Shown here: positions 5,774 through 10,564 of the stretch, in pieces | How the letters are laid out: the number at the start of each line of letters is the position of its first letter | How positions within the stretch are numbered: position 1 is the first letter of the stretch | NCBI GenBank assembly: GCA_017651385.1 | Contig: JAGCCY010000334.1 | Span: 1-10,564 of the forward strand | From: Lachnospiraceae bacterium | Lineage (GTDB): Bacteria > Bacillota > Clostridia > Lachnospirales > Lachnospiraceae | Reading direction: 5' to 3' | DNA: 10,564 nt | The notes under the pieces: model-generated | Database searches by the model: none | Told to the model about the DNA's origin: nothing | What the model saw: only the letters and a program-made list of their open reading frames with translations | Program-made: the position numbers and the translations under genes

Positions 5774-6886
5774 ATGAAAAAGCTTGTTCATACACCTGAC
5801 GGTGTAAGAGATATTTACGGCAACGAGTTTAAGAGAAAACTGTATATAGAAGATAAGATCAGGAATGTCATTCATTCTTACGGATATGATGATATCCAGA
5901 CTCCGACATTTGAGTATTTCGATGTGTTTTCCAAGGAGATCGGTACTACACCGAGCAAGGAATTATATAAGTTCTTTGACAAGGATGGCGATACACTTGT
6001 TTTAAGGCCTGATTTTACGCCTTCAATAGCAAGATGTGTTGCCAAATATTTTGATGAGGAAAAAGATCCGATAAGACTTACATATTCGGGCAATACTTTT
6101 ATCAATAATTCATCGCTTCAGGGAAAACTCAAAGAAGTGACGGAGATAGGCTGCGAGCTTATGAACGATAAGAGTGCTGAGGCAGATGCCGAGGTCTTAA
6201 ATCTTGTCATCGAAGCACTTCTTTCAACGGGTCTTAAGGATTTTCAGATCTCCGTAGGCGAGATGAATTTCTTTAAGGGCTTATGCGAGGCCGCAGGTTT
6301 TGAAGAAGACGATGAGCTTACACTCCGCGAAGCGATCTCTTCGAAGAATTCGTTTGCGGCAAACGAGATGATCAAAGCATTAAACTGCGATGACGATATC
6401 AAAAAGCAGCTCATTGAATGTGTTTCCTGCATAGGCGGCGTTGAACTCATCTCAAAACTTGAGAACGAGGTTACGATCAAAAGAAGTCTCGAAGCTCTTA
6501 AAAGGCTTAAGAAAGTATACGAGATACTTAAGATATACGGAAACGAAAATTATATAAGCTTCGATCTCGGTATGCTTTCAAAATACAATTATTATACCGG
6601 TATCATCTTTAAGGCTTATACATACGGTATCGGTGATGCACTTGTAAAGGGCGGACGCTACGATAAGCTTCTTGAAAGCTTCGGATCGTCAAAGCCCGCC
6701 ATCGGATTTATGATCGTTATAGACGATCTTTTGATGGCGCTTCGCGGTCAGAAGATAGATATAGATATCAAAGGCGAAAAAACGGTGCTTGAATACGATA
6801 ATGACAGTTTCGGCGAAAAGATAGCCGAAGCAAACAGATTACGCAGGGAGGGCAAAGCGGTAACGCTTGTAAAAAAGGATGAGTGA
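5774..6886 (+). CDS. hisZ: ATP phosphoribosyltransferase regulatory subunit HisZ
   Basis: HisZ is a histidyl-tRNA synthetase paralogue with no aminoacylation role. It assembles with short-form HisG, enabling its activity and histidine feedback inhibition. The product has 370 residues. Seen: class II synthetase-like elements, with TPDGVRDIYG at 7-16, the motif-1 region IQTPTFEYFDVF at 41-52, LVLRPDFTPSIAR at about 75-87, and GGRYDKL at 293-299, related to the HisRS GGRYDGL motif. Where catalytic HisRS has motif 2 with an ATP-binding FRxERPQ, this protein has SGNTFINNSSLQGK (105-118), so the motif-2 arginine is absent. Only ~35 residues of an anticodon-binding-type domain remain at the C-terminus. 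The overlap of 8 nt with hisG confirms HisZ over HisS. GTGAGG at 5763-5768 precedes ATG 5774. It is first in the operon, behind the promoter. Confidence 0.94.
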   Translation: MKKLVHTPDGVRDIYGNEFKRKLYIEDKIRNVIHSYGYDDIQTPTFEYFDVFSKEIGTTPSKELYKFFDKDGDTLVLRPDFTPSIARCVAKYFDEEKDPIRLTYSGNTFINNSSLQGKLKEVTEIGCELMNDKSAEADAEVLNLVIEALLSTGLKDFQISVGEMNFFKGLCEAAGFEEDDELTLREAISSKNSFAANEMIKALNCDDDIKKQLIECVSCIGGVELISKLENEVTIKRSLEALKRLKKVYEILKIYGNENYISFDLGMLSKYNYYTGIIFKAYTYGIGDALVKGGRYDKLLESFGSSKPAIGFMIVIDDLLMALRGQKIDIDIKGEKTVLEYDNDSFGEKIAEANRLRREGKAVTLVKKDE

Positions 6887-7523
6887 AGATAAATATTTGA
6901 TTTTTGCCCTCGGTAAAGGAAGGCTTGCAAACAAGACGCTCGATCTTATGGAAAAGATCGGCATCACATGCGAAGAGATCCGCGATAAGGATACAAGAAA
7001 ATTCATATTTGTAAACGATGAGCTTAAGCTTAAATTTTTCCTTGCAAAGGGTCCCGATGTACCCACATATGTGGAGTACGGCGCAGCGGATATCGGCGTT
7101 GTGGGAAAAGATACCATACTTGAAGAAGGAAGACGTGCTTACGAAGTTTTAGATCTTGGCTTCGGTAAGTGCCGTATGTGCGTATGCGGTCCCGAGTCGG
7201 CGGGAGAACTCTTAAAGCATCATGAGATGATAAGAGTTGCCACAAAATATCCCGTGATCGCAAAGGATTATTATTATAACGTTAAGCATCAGACCGTTGA
7301 TATCATAAAGCTTAACGGATCGGTCGAACTCGGTCCGATCGTCGGGCTTCCGGATGTTATCGTTGATATCGTGGAGACAGGCTCGACCCTCAGGGAAAAC
7401 GGGCTTGTGGTACTTGAAGAGGTATGCCCTTTATCGGCCAGGATGATAGTTAACCAGGTTTCCATGCAGATGGAATCCGAGCGCATAAACGATCTTATCA
7501 CAAGATTAAAGGAGGTGCTTTAA
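6879..7523 (+). CDS. hisG: ATP phosphoribosyltransferase catalytic subunit HisG, short form
   Basis: HisG condenses ATP with PRPP to phosphoribosyl-ATP, the first and committed step of histidine synthesis. The product has 214 residues, the short form that lacks the C-terminal histidine-binding ACT-like domain and therefore needs HisZ. Seen: FALGKGRLANKTLDLM at about 9-24; the AKGPDVPTYVEYGAADIGVVGKD region at about 56-78; and the PRPP-binding loop DIVETGSTLRENGL at 163-176. The ATG overlaps the hisZ end by 8 nt. The GGA just before it is fused to the start codon, so there is no properly spaced ribosome binding site. Translational coupling to hisZ is likely, which would keep the two subunits near equal amounts. 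The stop is immediately followed by the hisD start. Confidence 0.96.
   Translation: MSEDKYLIFALGKGRLANKTLDLMEKIGITCEEIRDKDTRKFIFVNDELKLKFFLAKGPDVPTYVEYGAADIGVVGKDTILEEGRRAYEVLDLGFGKCRMCVCGPESAGELLKHHEMIRVATKYPVIAKDYYYNVKHQTVDIIKLNGSVELGPIVGLPDVIVDIVETGSTLRENGLVVLEEVCPLSARMIVNQVSMQMESERINDLITRLKEVL
7508..7517 (+). promoter_or_regulatory. Consensus ribosome binding site for the TTG start of hisD
   Basis: AAAGGAGGTG is a near-perfect match to the anti-Shine-Dalgarno sequence. It lies inside the hisG 3' end, 6 nt before TTG 7524. It decides the start, because no ATG or GTG lies nearby in frame that would preserve the HisD N-terminus. Confidence 0.85.
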
Positions 7524-8816
7524 TTGCGCATCGTAAAGTTGGATGAACAGACAAGACAGGATATACTTAAAAATCTTCTTAAAAGAAGCACGGGAAGCTA
7601 TCCCGAATATGAAAAGACCGTTTCCGAGATCATAGAAAATGTAAAAGAAAACGGCGACAAAGCGTTGTTTGAACTTACGAAAAGATTTGATAAGTTTGAT
7701 CTTAACGAAGATAACATCAAGGTTACAAAAGAAGAGATAGAAGAAGCGTACAAAGAACTTGATGATGAATATATAAGCGTTATCAAACACGCAGCAGCCA
7801 ATATCGTGGACTTTCACAAAAAACAGGTCAGAAATTCCTGGATCGATACAAAGGACGACGGTTCCATTCTGGGACAGAGGATATCTGCGATCGAAAAAGC
7901 CGGAACTTATGTGCCCGGCGGAAAGGCAGCTTATCCTTCTAGCGTTCTTATGAACATCATTCCCGCCAAGGTGGCCGGTGTTAAAAGGATCGTAATGGTA
8001 ACGCCTCCCGGTCCTACGGGAAAGGTCAATGCCGGAACCCTGGTCGCCGCAGACATTGCGGGAGTCGATGAGATCTATAAAGTCGGCGGAGCACAGGCTA
8101 TAGCCGCACTTGCTTTCGGAACGGAGTCGATACCGAAAGTCGATAAGATAACGGGCCCCGGCAATATATTTGTGGCACTTGCCAAGAAAGCCGTTTACGG
8201 ACATGTCGGGATCGATTCGATAGCCGGTCCTTCCGAGATCGTGGTCCTTGCCGATGATACGGCAACGCCTAAATACGTTGCTGCCGATCTTTTAAGCCAG
8301 GCAGAACACGATGAAATGGCATCGGCGATCTTAGTCACCACGTCCAAACGTGTAGCGGACGCTGTGTCGGCCGAAGTGGAAGGCTTTTTAAAGGATCTTG
8401 AAAGAGAGAAGATAGCCAGAGCTTCTCTTGAAAATTACGGTTATATAATCGTTGCCGACAATATGGATGAGGCGATTGAAACGGTCAACAGTATTGCAAG
8501 CGAACACCTTGAGATACTTACCGCCGATCCTTTTAACATAATGACAAAGATCAAAAATGCCGGAGCGATGTTCTTGGGTGAATATTCATCGGAACCTTTG
8601 GGGGATTATTTTGCCGGTCCCAATCACATTTTGCCCACTAACGGCACGAGCAGATTTTTCTCTTCGTTAAGCGTTGATGATTTTATCAAGAAATCGAGTA
8701 TCATCGCTTATTCAAGGGAAGGTCTTGAAAAGGTTCACAAGGAGATCGAGCTTTTTGCCCGAAATGAAGGATTAACGGCTCACGCCAATTCGATAAAAGT
8801 AAGATTTGAAGACTGA
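7524..8816 (+). CDS. hisD: Histidinol dehydrogenase HisD
   Basis: HisD is the zinc- and NAD+-dependent enzyme oxidising L-histidinol through histidinal to L-histidine, the last two steps of the pathway. The product has 430 residues, the normal length. Seen: GTYVPGGKAAYPSSVLMN at about 127-144; VGGAQAIAALAFGT at about 187-200; TGPGNIFVALAKK; IAGPSEIVVLAD; QAEHDE at 259-264; SEHLE at 326-330; and DYFAGPNHILPT at 361-372. By family alignment the zinc ligands are Gln259, His262, Asp361 and His420, and Glu327/His328 are the catalytic pair; all are present. The start codon is TTG, directly abutting the hisG stop. Long open frames on the opposite strand here are shadows of its codon bias. Confidence 0.97.
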   Translation: MRIVKLDEQTRQDILKNLLKRSTGSYPEYEKTVSEIIENVKENGDKALFELTKRFDKFDLNEDNIKVTKEEIEEAYKELDDEYISVIKHAAANIVDFHKKQVRNSWIDTKDDGSILGQRISAIEKAGTYVPGGKAAYPSSVLMNIIPAKVAGVKRIVMVTPPGPTGKVNAGTLVAADIAGVDEIYKVGGAQAIAALAFGTESIPKVDKITGPGNIFVALAKKAVYGHVGIDSIAGPSEIVVLADDTATPKYVAADLLSQAEHDEMASAILVTTSKRVADAVSAEVEGFLKDLEREKIARASLENYGYIIVADNMDEAIETVNSIASEHLEILTADPFNIMTKIKNAGAMFLGEYSSEPLGDYFAGPNHILPTNGTSRFFSSLSVDDFIKKSSIIAYSREGLEKVHKEIELFARNEGLTAHANSIKVRFED

Positions 8817-8841
8817 TTGGCAAATTTATGTTAAAATATCA

Positions 8842-8847
8842 GGGGAG
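8842..8847 (+). promoter_or_regulatory. Ribosome binding site deciding the hisB start
   Basis: GGGGAG lies 9 nt before ATG 8857 and 3 nt before ATG 8851. The spacing favours 8857, which also gives the family N-terminus. Confidence 0.7.
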
Positions 8848-8856
8848 AATATGAAT

Positions 8857-9444
8857 ATGAGCAGAATAAAACTTGTTGAAAGAGAAACAAAAGAAACAAA
8901 CATTTCATTGACCCTTGACCTTGACGGTACGGGACAGGCCGTTGTCGATACGGGCATCGGTTTCTTTGACCATATGCTTGAAGGTTTTGCAAAGCACGGT
9001 CTTTTTAACTTAAAGGTTTCCGCCAAGGGAGATCTTATCGTGGATACACATCACACGATCGAAGATACCGGCATCGTGCTCGGTCTTGCGATCAAGGAAG
9101 CTCTTGGCGACAAAGCGGGCATTAACCGTTACGGAAGCTTTATCCTTCCGATGGATGATGCCCTGGTGCTCTGTGCAATAGATCTTTGCGGAAGACCTTA
9201 TTTTGAGTATGACTGCAAATTTGAAAGCGAAAGGATCGGTTATCTTGAGACCCAGTGTGTAAGGGAATTTTTCTATGCGATATCTTACAGCGCGGGGATG
9301 AACCTTCATATAAAGGTTCTTTCGGGTATCAACGATCATCACAAATGCGAGGCAATGTTTAAAGCATTTGCCAAAGCACTTGATATTGCCACGAGCAAAG
9401 ATCCGAGGACAAACGAAATACCTTCTACGAAAGGAATGCTTTAA
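8857..9444 (+). CDS. hisB: Imidazoleglycerol-phosphate dehydratase HisB (monofunctional)
   Basis: This enzyme dehydrates imidazole-glycerol phosphate to imidazole-acetol phosphate, the sixth step of histidine synthesis. The product has 195 residues, the usual size of the monofunctional enzyme; the histidinol-phosphatase domain of the enterobacterial HisB is absent. Seen: the tandem histidine/glutamate metal sites in two similar halves, GFFDHMLEGFAKHG at 35-48, DTHHTIEDTGI at 63-73 and DHHKCEAMFKAFAKA at 160-174, plus ERIGYLETQCVREFF at 125-139 and the C-terminal STKGML. The frame is open further upstream to 8806, inside hisD, and another ATG lies at 8851. I chose 8857 on ribosome-site spacing and the MSRIKLVERETKET start. 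The 40-nt gap after hisD holds no clear terminator or promoter. Confidence 0.95.
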   Translation: MSRIKLVERETKETNISLTLDLDGTGQAVVDTGIGFFDHMLEGFAKHGLFNLKVSAKGDLIVDTHHTIEDTGIVLGLAIKEALGDKAGINRYGSFILPMDDALVLCAIDLCGRPYFEYDCKFESERIGYLETQCVREFFYAISYSAGMNLHIKVLSGINDHHKCEAMFKAFAKALDIATSKDPRTNEIPSTKGML

Positions 9445-9447
9445 GAA

Positions 9448-10564
9448 ATGCGTAAAAAGATTGTACCCTGTATCTATCTTAAAAACAGGATGGCGGTCAA
9501 GTCATTCAATGACGATTCGATCATCGAGACCGATCCCGTAAGACTTGCAAAGATCTATTCCGACGCGCTTTGCGACGAAATACTTGTATTTGATCTTTCA
9601 AACGTGGATAACGAGCATGAAGCTGCGATCGATACCATAAAGGATATCGCATCGGCAGTTAAGGTTCCCGTCATCGGCGCAGGTAACGTAAAGCGCATGG
9701 AAGACGTAAAAAAGCTTATCTATGCGGGGTGTAAAAAGGCGGTACTTAATTATTCGAGAGAAGACAATATCGCTCTTACCGGCGAGGTTGCGGGAAAATT
9801 CGGCAAAGAAAAGCTGGTTGCCTGCATTAAGCACAAGGATGAGTACGAGGACAATAAAGAGCTTATAAAGAACGGTATCGGAGAAGTCCTTCTGCTTGAG
9901 GAAAACATAAAAGACGAAAGCAGCATAAAGGAGTTTGACGGAAATATAATCCTGATGGTTCCCGAAGTAAGCCTTGATAAGCTTATAGGTCTGTTTTCTT
10001 TTACCGATAACGTTTCCGTAACGGGCGAAGTCATCAATCAGAACGCGGAACAGTATGAATCAATAAGAAAGCTTATCGGTATCGAGGTTTTGCCTTTCTC
10101 CAAGCTGAAGACCAATTCAGACGGGCTTATTCCCGTTGTTGTGCAGGATTATAAGACCGGCGCGGTACTGATGCTTGCATATATGAATGAAGAGGCTTAT
10201 GATATGACATTGCGTACCCGCACGATGACCTACTGGTCAAGATCCAGAAACGAACTCTGGGTCAAAGGCGAGACAAGCGGTCATTATCAGTACGTTAAAT
10301 CACTTTCTTATGACTGTGACGCGGACACGCTTTTAGCCAAGGTCGAGCAGATCGGAAATGCCTGCCATACCGGAGCTTATTCGTGTTTCTTTAACGACAT
10401 TATTACTTATGACTACGAAGAAAAGAATCCTTTCTCGGTCCTTTCGGATGTATATGAGGTGATCGAAGACAGAAAGGCTAACCCCAAAGAGGGTTCCTAT
10501 ACAAATTATCTTTTTGATAAGGGGATCGACAAGATACTTAAGAAGGTCGGCGAGGAGGCTACGG
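9448..10564 (+). CDS. hisI: HisIE with an N-terminal degenerate HisF-like domain, partial at the 3' end
   Basis: The frame is open from ATG 9448 to the window edge: 372 residues without a stop. Residues ~1-212 look like HisF ([66 protein letters not shown]), but the two catalytic aspartates, expected in PCxD and in the strand LVACID, are Tyr10 and Lys128. Residues ~219-320 are HisI, the phosphoribosyl-AMP cyclohydrolase: [11 protein letters not shown] at 241-251, [18 protein letters not shown] at 262-279, the metal motif DCDAD at 289-293, and zinc cysteines 290, 306 and 313. From ~331 the HisE pyrophosphohydrolase domain begins ([20 protein letters not shown] at 351-370) and is cut by the edge. 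HisE hydrolyses PR-ATP to PR-AMP and HisI opens its ring. The start is 3 nt after hisB; AGGA at 9432-9435 is a rather distant ribosome site. Confidence 0.93.
   Translation, partial: MRKKIVPCIYLKNRMAVKSFNDDSIIETDPVRLAKIYSDALCDEILVFDLSNVDNEHEAAIDTIKDIASAVKVPVIGAGNVKRMEDVKKLIYAGCKKAVLNYSREDNIALTGEVAGKFGKEKLVACIKHKDEYEDNKELIKNGIGEVLLLEENIKDESSIKEFDGNIILMVPEVSLDKLIGLFSFTDNVSVTGEVINQNAEQYESIRKLIGIEVLPFSKLKTNSDGLIPVVVQDYKTGAVLMLAYMNEEAYDMTLRTRTMTYWSRSRNELWVKGETSGHYQYVKSLSYDCDADTLLAKVEQIGNACHTGAYSCFFNDIITYDYEEKNPFSVLSDVYEVIEDRKANPKEGSYTNYLFDKGIDKILKKVGEEAT

Noticed and set aside
5774..6886. Histidyl-tRNA synthetase (hisS) reading of the first operon gene
   Set aside because: The motif-2 arginine is missing, the C-terminal anticodon domain is mostly absent, and the gene overlaps short-form hisG, all pointing to HisZ.
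7506..8204. Long open frame of 232 codons on the minus strand across hisD
   Set aside because: It lies wholly antisense to a certain hisD, its product shows no known motif and is rich in cysteine, arginine and isoleucine runs as expected from mirrored codon bias, and it has no matching ribosome site or promoter.
8818..8837. Possible internal promoter before hisB (TTGGCA and extended -10 TGTTAAAAT)
   Set aside because: The TTGGCA is only 8 nt from the -10-like box, no -35 exists at 16-18 nt, and the predicted start would fall inside the ribosome binding site.
9598..10037. Two minus-strand open frames opposite the HisF-like region
   Set aside because: They are antisense to the continuous forward frame that carries HisF, HisI and HisE motifs to the window end; their serine-, leucine- and phenylalanine-rich products look like shadows.
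1..10564. Defence, mobile or phage-derived system
   Set aside because: No transposase, integrase, restriction or toxin–antitoxin gene, terminal repeats, tRNA or CRISPR repeats are visible; RecU is chromosomal housekeeping and base and codon use look uniform throughout.

Overview
The window is a gene-dense, all-forward-strand stretch of a Firmicutes chromosome. It is most likely Lachnospiraceae-like (Butyrivibrio/Roseburia type). This is inferred from the gene order parC–rsmD–coaD–coiled-coil protein, the clostridial-type RecU, the short HisG paired with HisZ, the strong AGGAGG-type ribosome binding sites, and leucine codons dominated by CTT. No rRNA, tRNA, CRISPR or mobile element is visible, and no stretch of 300 bases lacks a gene.

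Layout. (1) Positions 1-2043 form a housekeeping run: the 3' end of a type IIA topoisomerase A subunit, rsmD (16S rRNA m2G966 methyltransferase), coaD (phosphopantetheine adenylyltransferase), and a soluble coiled-coil protein resembling DivIVA or ATP-synthase-b. A strong intrinsic terminator at 2016-2043 closes it. (2) Positions 2072-5684 form a second tightly packed run: an RsuA-type pseudouridine synthase, a short-chain dehydrogenase, an unrecognised two-helix membrane protein, an RluA-family pseudouridine synthase and the Holliday junction resolvase RecU. Gaps are 0-15 nt or overlaps, so this is probably one transcript. (3) A clear sigma-70-type promoter at 5700-5728 opens a histidine biosynthesis operon running off the right edge: hisZ, hisG, hisD, hisB, and a HisIE protein carrying an extra N-terminal domain.

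The his genes supply ATP phosphoribosyltransferase as a HisG catalytic/HisZ regulatory pair, histidinol dehydrogenase, imidazoleglycerol-phosphate dehydratase, and the cyclohydrolase/pyrophosphohydrolase steps. hisC, hisH, hisA, hisF and a histidinol-phosphatase are not in the visible part.

The most interesting points are two. The last gene, open to the window end, places a degenerate HisF-like barrel lacking both catalytic aspartates in front of HisI and HisE. At the his promoter, an imperfect 18-bp palindrome centred on GTTAAC sits at the expected transcription start and resembles a TrpR-family operator, whereas no T-box or attenuator fits in the ~39-nt leader. Most of the rest is ordinary core-genome content.
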